A stretch of DNA of 64,000 bases, from contig CM046836.1 in assembly GCA_025618425.1 (NCBI GenBank), forward strand, positions 16,084,135 through 16,148,134, in the 5' to 3' direction. The position numbers and the translations under genes are program-made. Shown here in pieces: positions 36,001 to 51,000 of this stretch (within the stretch, counting starts at the first letter, position 1; each line of letters starts with the position of its first letter). This stretch comes from Heliocidaris tuberculata (Eukaryota > Echinodermata > Echinoidea > Camarodonta > Echinometridae). Below the pieces are notes generated by a model. The model had not been told where the DNA came from. It saw only the letters and a list, made by a program, of their open reading frames with translations, and searched no databases.

Positions 36001-39000
36001 GCATACGAAATTTGAAATGAAATGGACGAGGGGAGGTACCTAGAGAGTGATACAAGCACTACTACAAAACGTGGGATTTGGGGGAAGAAGACGACGAAGA
36101 CAAAGAAGAATAAGAATGCAGAACACGTACAAGTACAGAGCACTGACGTGGACGTTATTATGCAATAACAATATAATAACTAGAACTTTAATTCGTCACT
36201 GAAGACGAATTAGGTGGTCTGTCTGCCCGTTGGTAAATTGCTTTGTAAGATGTGATAATATTTGTGCAAGATAATAATCCTGATAATGATGACAATGAAT
36301 GGAGACTTGTGTCAAAGAAAATCGGACGATTTCATATTGCATTATACATGGGAGATTAACCCATAGGTTTAATAAACGATAGGCATTCAGATTTCGCATA
36401 GGGTTGTACACAAACTAGGGTTGTACACAAACTACTTTACACTACTTTCCAAAAGACATAACACGAAAAATTAAAAACTTTATTACATTGTTTGTGATTG
36501 TATATGTTATAGTAGTCGAAGCAGATGGTAAAATAAAAGGCAAAAAGAAGAAGAAAAAAAAAATGGGGAAAAAAAAAAGAAAAAAAAAATGGACCCATCA
36601 GGGTTCGAACCCGGGTCAGCGGGATGGGAGGCAAGTGCTTTACCAATAGACAAAAAAATTTCCAATAGAGATAACACGTAAACGAAAACGGGATTCTCAA
36701 ATGACATTTTGTAGTTAAAAAAGGGGCATGATCCCGACATCTGATCAAAAATTGGAGGGCACATATGTGAAAGCTTATAGTCTCAGCTATAACATACTAA
36801 AATTTAGATGAAAATCGAGCAGAAATAACAGAGATCCAGCTCAAAGAAAACAGGAATGCATAATCAAGATATGAGAAATAGTCATGTGCCATAGAGAATA
36901 CACGCAAAATGTGAAAAATTGGCATGCCTCCTTTAATCGCAAAAATACACCGTGATCCCTTTGTCAAAATGAAAAATGGTGGAGGCTGATTTTTTAGAGA
37001 ATTGTCTCAGCTACAACATATCAAAATTTGGAAGAAAATTGACATCCTGTTACTGAAATATTGTCAAATTAATGCAAAAATTACGTCATTTTTTCAAAAT
37101 CGAATTTATGAGTTCATATGCAAATATGACGACGTTCCGATCGATCAAATTTTGTTTCATGAATTCGTATCTACACCTCATGGGCTTTCAGAATATGTAA
37201 AAAAAATGGGGGTAGCCAAGCATCCTGACGAGCTATAGCGGATATTATATAGACATGTTTTTACCACTTTTTACATTATATTGCACATTGACGCGCGCAC
37301 GAATTTGAAAGTTTGACGCGCGCGTGTGTAAATAGTTGGAAATTGTCAAGAATAGAAACCATGCAAAAAGACCCCGGCATTTTTACGTTCTGTACGCGTT
37401 GCGCACGCGGACATGTTATGTTGACCCTTGTCCTGAAGTTTATGTGTGTCAAATATGGTTCATTTTTGACCACTCGTTATGAAGATATGATCGATAATGC
37501 GATTTCACAAAATGGCGCCTGGATGACGTCACGATGACCTTGAAAAGTGGCACATCGTGGCACTTGACCATTATAGGCCTGGGGGGCGTTTCATGTAAGG
37601 ACTTGTCAGATATTTTATCCGACAAATTTGCTCTCAGCCAATCAGATGCAAGGATTTCTGTAGCTTATAACAGTTGTCGGATAAAATATCCGACAACTTC
37701 CTTTCATGAAACGCTCCCCAGGTGACTGACTGAAATTTGATGAAAATTGAGTGACCCGAATTTGAGTAATCACACCCACAAAAAAGTGGTGGAAAAATAA
37801 AAATAAAGAATAATAATATTAAAGAAAATTCTGACGAAATCAAGAGGTGGTCTGTCAAGTGAAAGACCACCAAATGATAATAATTATTATACTAATGAAA
37901 AAATAACGATGAAAATAATAATAATGATGATAATAATAATCATCGAGATTAACATGATCACTAAAAGAGTATCATTCCACGTCATCGTAATACAATGGAC
38001 AAGAATAAAGTCAACTCACTACAGTCCCTTTCACAGGAATGGTAGCTGGTACAGAATTCATTGCGGTTAACACATGTATTAGCCGGACCACAACGCACCT
38101 CCCAAATGCTTGGACATTCTGTAACAGAAATGTGGCATAATGTTCATCAATACAAGATCTAAAGTACAAAATCATATAAAATTCAACAATATTTGTGCAA
38201 GTTTTTGAGTTTAAACAAGAAGCTAAGAATTCATAAAGAAACATGTATTTTGTTGTGATAAGTTTTTTTTAAATTCATAATGAAATTGTTTCATTGAACT
38301 TGTTGAAAAGCTGTGTTCATTGGGGTATCAAGTATAGTAACAAGTATTCCAAAGCAGTCAGTTCAAAACTTCAGGAATATTATGTGTAGGCCTACATTCC
38401 TTTGTTTGATCTTTTCAATGATTACGAATTAGAAATTGCCATTAATATCCAAATTGTAACTTAAAGTGAATACGACAAATGATGTCAATTTGAAAGTAAT
38501 TGGTAATGATGTAATGCAATGTGGACTATATTTGGGAAATTATTGTAAACATGCACAACGAAGCCAATTTATGGCTGTGAAAATTGTTACAATAAAACCA
38601 TTATTGAAATGAATTGAATTAAATTATGGTATGCCCAAAGCGAATTTCTATTATTAATGCAGTGATAAATACTGACTGCGAAGAAAGTGTTTTCACTTTC
38701 TTTTAGAACAATAAACAAAGTAGGGCCTACTATTTCTATTGATGAGCAGTGTTTTAGAAGTTTAACATCAACACACTATCTCTTGCAATAATAATCTGCA
38801 TTCGGTGCTATCGGTGCTATCATTATATCCGTCATATAGACTATCACATAAAATTCAAATTGAATCGAACTTTCATTACACAATATACTAGCTCATAATT
38901 AACTCCAGAGAATGCTCAAGTCAAGATTTTGAAAGGACTAAATATATTTGATGAGGGAAATAATGAAACTACATACCACACATCTCATCAGCCCCATCAA

Positions 39001-42000
39001 AACAGTCATTCACTCCATCACAGAACTCGATTGAGTTGAAACAGTCCAAAAAGAAATCTCCGCATCTCTCCTGCCCAGCAGGACACTGAGCTGTTATAAA
39101 CATAAAGAGCTGGTCAGACCTCGATAACGATAACCAGATTTTCAATAAAGGTACACCCTGCTATGTTGTGTGTATGTGTGATTATGCTCGAGTATGTTAA
39201 CAGGCAGCCAGTGGCGGATCCAGGATCTCTTGAGGGAGGGGGCTCAATATTCACAAAGTTTTCTGACAAGCAAAAAAAAAAAAAAAAAAAAAGGTCCTCA
39301 GTATTTTTGGGCCCCTTTATATCTCAAAAAAAAAAAAAATCCCTGACAAGCAAAAGACAAGACAAAAAAAAAAAAAAAAAAAAAACAGGTTCTCAGTATT
39401 TTTTGACCTCCTTTTTGGTCCCAGGGGAAGGGGCCTGGGCCTCCCAGCCCTATGGATCCGCCACTGCATGCAGCTGTAGGGTGTGCCTTTAATGAAAAAT
39501 CTTGTTATCATTAATCTTATCAGTGATGTCTGCCCCGCATTGAATATCTAGTTAAATATCTTCCACTATTATTTTACAAAAGACACTGTTGTAAGGTATT
39601 GAATAAAATTCCCCTTTTCCAGTTAAATCTTCATTTATACAAAGTGCTGAGTTTTCATGACTGATATAGAAGACATGCTTACTTCAGCCACGTCATCATC
39701 AGGACATTTCTCCATTGATTCAGCCATATGGACAAATCAAATTAAACAAATATGTTATTTAATAGCAATATGTATTTAATAGTAGCTCAGTTTCTGTCTC
39801 CTTAAAGACCTATGCCTCTTTATATTTTGAATGAATTCAACTTGTGATTAGCAATGAGTCAGAAATATCCAACAAACTATCATCACAGAGTTTTCAAAAA
39901 ACAAAATATTGACTGAAGTACTATTCATTAAAGAGCGAAACCTCTTCAAACTGTTGAAATAAACCTATAGGATATGTTGATACATGCATTAAAGACATAA
40001 AATATTTATCGTATGTTATCAAAATAATGGAAAAATTCAAGCATATTTTTTTGTCATCGGTAACATTAATTAATAATTATACACCTTAAAAATAAAACTG
40101 AACTAAAATTCACATCTATTTCCTTAGAAAGACTGCTAAAACCATTCAATGATGTATAGATTCATAAAATCGTGCCTTCTTCCTTGTATTGCAAGTTCTT
40201 GATTCCACTCATACTACTTTATATGCATGTAAATTGTACTACGTGTATTTGAAAAGATGTTGAATGTTGTCTAATCAATGGAAGAAAATAAATGTTAATT
40301 TGAAAAACAGGCAAAGATGCCCAAAGTTGCAGATCTGTTCTCCGACGTCTTCCCATTCTGCAGTCCCAGGGGTTCGCCAACCGTAGACGTCATACGAGGT
40401 TGCCACAGAGGTTTACCACTCTCCAGTCGGGGATGTTTATGTGGTCTTGATATTGTGCCACGGACCAACCCTTGTGACTCTAAGACTCTAGATGGACGAA
40501 GCCTCTATACCTACGTTACGTTGGGTATACCATATTTTGACAGCCCCGTTCATGCTATTGCTCGATGCTGTTACTTCACTGATCCACAGCATCCAATAAT
40601 ATAGACTGTTATGATCAATTCCTATGTTTATAGAGACTGTAATTGTTTTGAGTTTTGTACATCTGTAGTGTGAGATGAGGATATGATCTTCTGCATTATT
40701 TTCCAGCATGTTTTCACTTGCTGTTTACCATACTTCTAAATTGTATACATCGAAGAGAAATTATATGCAGTATTTCCCTTGGTATCTGATACAACGTATG
40801 CATTACATGAGCACTTGTGATTACGTTTAAAAGTTCATTATCAGAGTGATTTTAAATGTATTCGATGTTTGTCATAGTTTGATACTATAAATCTGTGTTT
40901 ATTCGCTGTAATTTCGAAGTGGTAAGCCGTACCTTCCTGTTAGGTGTATTCAGGAAATGGTGTATTTCTACCTGTTACGGTTATTGAAGGATTACTCTGT
41001 TCATAGGAATTTTCATTTTTGTTTGATTGATATGCAACTATATAATCGGCTCCGGGACTCTGATATTTTGTTGTCTTAGTGTTTATAATATGCTGTGTCA
41101 CTATTTGCTGTTTTTGTATGATAAGAAATTAATCATTACAGTTATTTGTGATGCTAAGTTAGTAATTGATCGATTAATTGTTGTTGTTTGTTTAGTTATT
41201 TCTTAGTCCTGCTCATAGTTAATCTTCGAGGATTTTGTTGTCTGTGATATGAAGAGTTGATTACTGGGTTATTGATTTATTTGATTCTTAATGGATTTGA
41301 TGTACATGCAAGATTTGTAGCGAATCTCATCCATGCACCCTAGGTGGACTTGTGTTGACTGCTATGTTATAGCCATAGTTGTTAGTTTTGTTGTTAATCA
41401 CATTCTTTTCATCATACGTGTTTCGAATTACGATGGGGGTAAGGCTTGTGGCTTGACAAAACAAAAGTCTCTATTTTTGTTTTGTTTTATAAGGAAGTGC
41501 AGTGGCCCATTTTTTATAAGACATTCTAATGTTATGACAGCGTATGCTTTGTGCTTGTTTTGGTTGTAGAGAATGGAAGGGAAGTAGATTATATTTGCAT
41601 CCTACCGCATGTTTATGGAAGTGGTTATTCTTCTTTAATAGTGTTTTAGATATCAGACTCATGTGTCACGCTGATACCAAATATAATGAATATCTATGTG
41701 TTTTGGTTTACAGAGTTTCTACACCTGTGGTTTTGTAGCCGTTAAGTTTGTTAACCGATTTTATGCAAATCATACGGTGTATTGTTATGCCATGAAGAGA
41801 AGGGAAAGAAAAAGGCAGTCACACCAGTATGTTGTTATTGTGTGATATGATTCTACAAATGTGAAGTAAAGTAGCGCCACCTGGCATCGCCCTCTTGGTC
41901 ATGGTAATAAACACCATCACATATCATACCTCAAAGTCGTCCGGTATTTTCCTTCATTTAATTAACCCAATGGCGCAAGGGCTTTGGGAGAGCTATAAGA

Positions 42001-45000
42001 AGAGTTAGGATTCTGAAACTTAAGAGGTTCAATCGATGCCAAATGTTTGCATGGTAAAGGTCACACATACATTAAGAGAGTACCGCTGCATAATCTTTGA
42101 AGAAAAGTTGCTTCTGCATTATTCTACTGCATTTACATATTCACGCATATAAATTGCATATTCTATATATTTATTGACATTTTAGTAACAAAATATTTTG
42201 GTTCAAAAAAGTTTCTGAGAAGCCTATTCAACAATGTTCCATTGACAAAGTAAAATAGATTCTTCAATATTTTTATTCTTCACTGAAATTGAAGTTCATG
42301 CAAGATGGAGCACCCAATATTGGTCGGAAGTGTAATAAATCCATAATTACATTGATTTTTTAGGTAAATGCATCCCTACAAACTGATGATTTAAAACAAA
42401 AGAGAAAATTTTAATTTTGTCATACATAATACCATGAAATTTACAAATAATAAAATCATCAATTACAAAGATAAAGCTCAGATTCACCAATAATTCATTA
42501 ACCTGATTAATAAGTTCAAAGATTAAAGTTTTACATTAATCATTCAGTTTCCAAATGCTCCCTTAGTTCATGATATTCTTACTTCTTAGATACTGTATGA
42601 CATTAAAAAAAAACAACCAAATTTACATTTTTCCATTATTTCAAAATTCGTTTCTTTAATATCTGAAAGGATTCAATTCATAAATTTATATGCTTTGGGG
42701 TTCCTCTTATCAAAACCTAATATATATGAAAACAAAAAGGTGAAACCCTCTACAACCGATACCCCTGAAAATTCTGATCCTGGGTTTGATCCTTGTGTTT
42801 AAATCCTTTGACAAGGTATTTACCCACATTTGTCCCTCTTGACCAAGGTAAATGATATGGGTACCTTGCATGCAATGCTTGGGTAATAAGGGAAGAGCAG
42901 TATTAAAACTGATGTAGTATTCTGGGTAAAGAGGACCATATCATTATTATCATTATTGTTATCAATATTCAACAGTATTCGATCTTTGATTTTATTCTTA
43001 CCTGAAACATTTGTCACAGTGATTTCAAGCTGGAATCCTTGCCATTCAGCATAACTGTCTGCATCAAATTCAATGAATATATCCCCAGCATTCAAGTACA
43101 ATCCATCAGGTCTCCCACTGTAGTAATCGCCATAGGAAACCACTAAAGATGATAAATCATCTGGATCTGAACCATATCCAACTTTCAGGTAGTCATTGTA
43201 ATCAATATAGATGTATCCAAATTCGATGACGTAGTAGCAATCAGTGGTGTCAAGACCTTCTTCATACTGGAATAACCAGAGTACATAGGCATAATCGGGG
43301 TAGTAACCAGGGTAGTTGTGAGAGGAGAGGATAATATTCATTCCATGGCTAAGCTGGAAATCTGAAAAAGGAAATGGAAATAATTCTTCTTTTTTTCACC
43401 TCCATAATCAACGACCAATTCTAAATTTCAAAAGGTTATTCTCCACAACTTACATATTTCATTTGCTCATTCATGTTTTAATATATGCAACAATCAATTC
43501 TATATTTCAAAAAGTTGGATACCACAATCTTGAAAAGTTCCTATTCAGACTACTCACCGCAATTCTATACGTCAGAGCCATCGACACAATCAGGAACATA
43601 GTCACAAGTTCCATTTGAGATCCATCACTATTCATAATTTATGTTTCCATATAATCACTGATTAATTTTATATTTAATAATGTTCGACATGACAATCTTG
43701 ATATTTTGTTTGCCCATTCATGCTACGTGTACTACTAACCGCAATTCATTTCGTCAGAGCCATCGACACAATCAGGAACATAGTCACAGGTTCCATTGAA
43801 AATATTGGATCCATCACTACAAATAAATAACTCTGGAAAATAAAAACAAAAACAAAACAAGAATGCAAATTGATTTGCAATATTAACAGACAAAAATATT
43901 TATTATTTGTAAAAGGATTTTCGGCAAAATATATGGTCCTTAATTCAAAATACTGTGTGTATTCGATGTCCCTTATTGCCAAGCCCAACAACTAAAGGTG
44001 CATTATTGAATAGTTTTAGTAGCTTCTAGATGTGTACCACATCAAGCGCCCACATCATTGTGAGATACAAATACATTATTCAGATGCATATCATTCCATC
44101 CTTCATCCTGCCACTATATACAATGAAAAGCCATGGCCTTTTAAAAAATTTACATGTAGTTAGCAATTTCATCCATACTGACCAAATTTTCAAAAATTTC
44201 CAACAATGGAATTCCTTTAACTTTTAAAGCAATTCAATATTCATACCTGAAATGTTCGTCACACTGAGTTGAATTTGGAACCCGCTATCTTCTGCATAAC
44301 TATCCGCATCAAATTCAATGAACATATCTCCTGCAGTCAAGAACACGTCATTTGGTGTTCCATAGTAATAGTCACCATATGATACTACTAAAGATGATGT
44401 ATTATCTGGATCTGAGCCGTATCCAACTTTAAGGTAGTCATTGTGATCGATGCGGATGTATCCAAATTTGATGACATAGACGACATCAGTTTTGTCTAGG
44501 CCTTCTTCATACTGGAACAGCCAGAGTACATAGGCATCATCGGGATAGTAATCAGGGTAGTTCTGAGAGGAGAGGGTAATATCCATTCCATGGCCAAGCT
44601 GGAAATCTGAAAAAGGGAAATGGAAATTGTTCTTCTTTTTTTCACCTCCATAATCAACGACCAATTCTAAATTTCAAAAGGTTATACTCCACAACTTACA
44701 TATTTCATTTGCTCATTCATGTTTTAATATATGCAACAATCAATTCTATATTTCAAAAAGTTGGATACCACAATCTTGAAAAGTTCCCATTCAGACTACT
44801 CACCGCAATTCATTACGTCAGAGCCATCGACACAATCAGGAACATAGTCACAAGTTCCATTTGAGATCCATCACTATTCATAATTTATGTTTCCATATAA
44901 TCACAGATTAATTTTATATTTAATAATGTTCGACATGAAAATCTTGATATTTTGTTTGCCCATTCATGCTACGTGTACTACTCACCGCAATTCATTTCGT

Positions 45001-48000
45001 CAGAGCCATCGACACAATCAGGAACATAGTCACAGGTTCCATTGAAAATATTGGATCCATCACTACAAATAAATGACCCTGGAAAATAAAAACAAAAACA
45101 AAACAAGAATGCAAATTGATTTGTAATTTTTACAGACAAAAATATTTATTTGTAAAAGGATTTTCAGCAAAATATATGGTCCTTAATTCAAAATACTGTG
45201 TGTATTCGATGTCCCTTATTGCCAAGCCCAACAACTAAAGGTGCATTATTGAATAGTTTTAGTAGCTTCTAGATGTGTACCACATCAAGCGCCCACATCT
45301 TTGTGAGATACAAATGCATGATTCAGATGCATATCATTCCATCCTTCATCCTGCCACTATATACAATGAAAAGCCATGGCCTTCAGTTTTTAAAAATTTA
45401 CATGTAGTTAGCAATTTCATCCATACTGACCAAATTTTCAAAAATTTTCAACAATGGAATTCCTTTAAATTTTAAAGCAATTCAATATTCATACCTGAAA
45501 TGTTCGTCACACTGAGTTGAATTTGGAACCCGCTATCTTCTGCATAACTATCCGCATCAAATTCAATGAAAATATCTCTGGCAGTCAAGAACACGTCATT
45601 TGGTGTTCCATAGTAATAGTCACCAAATGATACTACTAATGATAATGTATTATCTGGATCTGAGCCGTATCCAACTTTAAGGTAGTCATTGTGATCGATG
45701 CGGATGTATCCAAATTTGATGACATAGACGACATCAGTTTTGTCTAGGCCTTCTTCATACTGGAACAGCCAGAGTACATAGGCATCATCGGGATAGTAAT
45801 CAGGGTAGTTCTGAGAGGAGAGGGTAATATCCATTCCATGGCCAAGCTGGAAATCTGAAAAAAGGAATTGGAAATTGTTCTTCATGATTCTTTTTTTCAT
45901 ATAATCAATGAACAGTTTTATATTTCAATAGGTTGTACTCCACAACTTTCATATCTTATTTGCTCATTCATGTAATTCAAGAACTAATTCTATATTTAAA
46001 AATATTATACACCACAATCTTGATATTTTCTCATTCGTACTACTTACCGCAATTTATTTCGTCAGAGCCATCGACGCAATCAGGAACATAGTCACAAGTT
46101 CCACTTGAGATATATGATCCATCACGACACATATATGATCCTTGTTAATAAAGACAAAAATAAAACAAGAATGCAAATGAATTTGTAATTTGTACTGATG
46201 AAAAAGATGTATTTGTCAAATGATTTTCGGCAGCATACACTGTATATGCTCCTCCATAAAAAATACATGTACCCTGTGTATTTGGTGTGACTCTATCCCA
46301 CAATAACAAGCCCCAAAATTTATAGGAACATTAAATAGTTCAACTGCATCCGGATCTACCACAGCAAACATCCACATTTCTGCAACGTCAAAATGTACGA
46401 TTCAGATGCATTTCATGCCATCCTCCATCTGCCACTGCCAATGTATAATGAAATACCATGGCTTTTCTAATGTACACGTACACTAGCAAATTTTATAATC
46501 ATGTGTATTGACCAAATTGTCCAGATTTTCAACAATGGCAATTCAACATTCATACCTGAAATGTTCCTCACACTGAGTTGAATTTGGAACCCGCTCCATT
46601 CGTCATAACTATCCGCATCAAATTCAATGAACATATCTCCGGCAGTCAAGAACACGTCATTTGGTGTTCCATAGTAATAGTCACCATATGATACTACTAA
46701 AGATGATGTATTATCTGGATCTGAGCCGTATCCAACCTTAAGGTAGTCATTGTGATGGATGCGGATGTATTCAAATTTGATGACATAGACGACATCAGTA
46801 GTGTCTAGACCTTCTTCATACTGGAACAGCCAGAGTACATAGGCATCATCGGGATAGTAATCAGGGTAGTTCTGAGAGGAGAGGGTAATATCCATTCCGT
46901 TGCTAAGCTGGAAATCTGAAAAAGGGAAATGGAAATTGTTCTTCATGATTCTTTTTTTCATATAATCAATGAACAGTTTTATATTTCAATAGGTTGTACT
47001 CCATAACTTTCATATTTTATTTGCTCATTCATGTAATTCAAGAACTAATTCTATATTTGAAAATATTATACACCACAATCTTGATATTTTCTCATTCGTA
47101 CTACTTACTGCAATTCATTTCATCAGAGCCATCGACGCAATCAGGAACATAGTCACAAGTTCCACTTGAGATATATGATCCATCACGACACATATATGAT
47201 CCTTGTTAATAAAGACAAAAATAAAACAAGAATGCAAATGAATTTGTCATTTGTACTGATGAAAAAGATATATTTGCCAAATGATTTTCGGCAACATACA
47301 CTGTATATGCTCCTCCATAAAAAAAATACATGTACCCTGTGTATTTGGTGTGACTCTATCCCACAATAACAAGCCCCAAAATTTATAGGAACATTAAATA
47401 GTTCAACTGCATCCGGATCTACCACAGCAAACATCCACATTTCTGCAACGTCAAAATGTACGATTCAGATGCATTTCATGCCATCCTCCATCTGCCACTG
47501 CCAATGTATAATGAAATACCATGGCTTTTCTAATGTACACGTACACTAGCAAATTTTATAATCATGTGTATTGACCAAATTGTCCAGATTTTCAACAATG
47601 GCAATTCAACATTCATACCTGAAATGTTCCTCACACTGAGTTGAATTTGGAACCCGCTCCATTCGTCATAACTATCCGCATCAAATTCAATGAACATATC
47701 TCCGGCAGTCAAGAACACGTCATTTGGTGTTCCATAGTAATAGTCACCATATGATACTACTAAAGATGATGTATTATCTGGATCTGAGCCGTATCCAACC
47801 TTAAGGTAGTCATTGTGATGGATGCGGATGTATTCAAATTTGATGACATAGACGACATCAGTAGTGTCTAGACCTTCTTCATACTGGAACAGCCAGAGTA
47901 CATAGGCATCATCGGGATAGTAATCAGGGTAGTTCTGAGAGGAGAGGGTAATATCCATTCCGTTGCTAAGCTGGAAATCTGAAAAAGGGAAATGGAAATT

Positions 48001-51000
48001 GTTCTTCATGATTCTTTTTTTCATATAATCAATGAACAGTTTTATATTTCAATAGGTTGTACTCCATAACTTTCATATTTTATTTGCTCATTCATGTAAT
48101 TCAAGAACTAATTCTATATTTGAAAATATTATACACCACAATCTTGATATTTTCTCATTCGTACTACTTACTGCAATTCATTTCATCAGAGCCATCGACG
48201 CAATCAGGAACATAGTCACAAGTTCCACTTGAGATATATGATCCATCACGACACATATATGATCCTTGTTAATAAAGACAAAAATAAAACAAGAATGCAA
48301 ATGAATTTGTCATTTGTACTGATGAAAAAGATATATTTGCCAAATGATTTTCGGCAACATACACTGTATATGCTCCTCCATAAAAAAAAATACATGTACC
48401 CTGTGTATTTGGTGTGACTCTATCCCACAATAACAAGCCCCAAAATTTACAGGAACATTAAATAGTTCAACTGCATCTGGATCTACCACAGCAAACATCC
48501 ACATTTCTGCAACATCAAAATGTACGATTCAGATGCATTTCATGCCATCCTCCATCTGCCACTGCCAATGTATAATGAAATACCATGGCTTTTCTAATGT
48601 ACACGTACACTAGCAAATTTTATAATCATGTGTATTGACCAAATTGTCCAGATTTTCAACAATGGCAATTCAACATTCATACCTGAAATGTTCCTCACAC
48701 TGAGTTGAATTTGGAACCCGCTCCATTCGTCATAACTATCCGCATCAAATTTAATGAACATATCTCCGGCAGTCAAGAACACATCATTTGGTGTTCCATA
48801 GTAATAGTCACCATATGATACTACTAAAGATGATGTATTATCTGGATCTGAGCCGTATCCAACTTTAAGGTAGTCATTGTGATCGATGCGGATGTATCCA
48901 AATTCGATGACATAGACGACATCAGTAGTGTCTAGACCTTCTTCATACTGGAACAGCCAGAGTACATAGGCATCATCGGGATAGTAACCAGGGTAGTTCT
49001 GAGAGGAGAGGGTAATATCCATTCCGTTGCTAAGCTGGAAATCTGAAAAAAAGGAAATAGAAAAAAATTATTCATGATGCATGGTTTCATAATATCAATG
49101 ACCAATTCTGTATTTCAAAATGTTGTACACCACGATCTAGATAGTTTCCCATTCTTTACTACTTACCGCAATTCATTTCGTCAGAGCCATCGACACAATC
49201 AGGAACATAGTCACAGGTTCCATTGAAAATATTGGATCCATCACTACAAATAAATGACCCTGGAAAATGAAAACAAAAACAAAGCAAGAATGCAAATGAA
49301 TTTGTAATTTGTATAGACAAAAAAGATGTATTATTTGTCAAAGGATTTGCAACAAATTAAATGGTCCTCCATTCAAAAATATTGTGTTTATTTGACATCC
49401 CACAATACCAAGCCCCAAAATTTACAGGCACATTAAATAGTTCAATGGCATCTGGATCTACCACAGCAAACATTCATATCTCTCTGCAACATCAAAATGC
49501 ACGATTCAGATACATTTCATGCCACGTTTTGGAATTAATGGACAAGCACTTGCTTGAATAAAGTCCTATCTATCCCTGCGCACTCACACTGTAGTGATTG
49601 GAAAAGAACGGTCATCCACAAAAACCATCTCTCAAGGGGTCCCTCAAGGGTCCGTATTAGGCCCGATCTTATTCACTCTTTATACATCTCCATTAGAAAG
49701 CATAATTGATACTCATAACATTCATAAGGTGTTTAATACAGATGACACATAACTGTACACTGTATTTAAGAGAAATAATGTTGTTCATGTTACTGCACAA
49801 ATATCAAATTGTGTGCAATCAATCAAAGAACGGTCTCAAGTAAATGGTTTAAAGCTCAATGATACTAAGTCTGAATTTCTTCATCTTTCTTAGCGCCATA
49901 GATCAAGCAAGCCAATATTAATATTAAACATGAATGACACTCCTGTTCATGCAACTAAAACATGCAGAAATCTAGGTGTTATTTTTGAAGATAGGTTTAT
50001 TTTTGAAAATTTTACCTCACATAAATGTCGATCAGCATCATTTGGGTTATATAAAATTGGTAAAATTCGAAGTTTTTAAGACAAATCAAGCACTGAACGA
50101 TTAATTCATGCTTTCGTTATGAGCCATTTTGATTTCTGTAATAGTTTGCTTTTTGGTCTTCCAACATCTCAAATTCAAAGACTACAACTCCTTCAAAATT
50201 CTGCAGTGCGATTTGTTACACGGACAAAGAAGCATGAGTCAATATCACCAGTCTTAAGAGATCTGCACTGGTTACCCATTAAGTCTCGTATCCAGTTCAA
50301 AATACTTTTATTAATCTATCAATATTTACAACAGCTAGCTCCTTCTTATCTTACCGAATCGTTAACTCCAGTTCCAGTGCCAAGTCTCTGCTTTGTGTTC
50401 CACAAACCATGACAAAGTCATACGGAGAAAGGTCTTTCTCATACGCAGCCACTTTTTTGTGGAACAAATTGCCAGAACAACTCAAAACTATAGGAACCTA
50501 TGACACCTTCATCAGTACCTTGAAAACGTATTTTTTCACCACTTATGAATAGTCAAAAACATGAACCCAGTGCATTTTTTCTTTTATGTATAAACTTCTC
50601 GTTTTCTATTCTTAAAGTGCATAGAGACGTGCAAATTTGCCTATGTGTTATGTGCTATATAAAAATGTTTAATCATTATTATTATTATTATTATTATCCT
50701 CCATCTGCCAACTGCCTATATACTAAGAAATGTCATGGCTTTTTCTAACGTATACGTACACTAGCAAATTTTATAACCATATATATTGACAAAATTGTCC
50801 AAATTTCAACAATGGAATACCTTTAACTTTCAAAGGCAATTCAACATTCATACCTGAAATGTACCTCACACTGAGTTGAACTTGGAACCCGCTCCTTTCG
50901 TAATAACTATCCGCATCAAATTCAATGAACATATCTCTGGCAGTCAAGAACACATCATTTGGTGTCCCATAGTAGTTGTCACCATATGATACCACTACAG

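Larger units (their letters stand above)
46144..48269. repeat. two near-identical 1063-bp tandem units
   Basis: Positions 46144-47206 and 47207-48269 match across both exons and introns with only scattered differences, for example AAGATGTATTTGTC versus AAGATATATTTGCC. The encoded CUB exons C4 and C5 are identical over the full module. Neighbouring units in the array (43.0-52.2 kb) are more diverged. Confidence 0.93.

Noticed and set aside
36591..36651. Functional tRNA gene
   Set aside because: A and B boxes are present but the acceptor stem does not pair, so it is listed as a pseudogene or SINE head.
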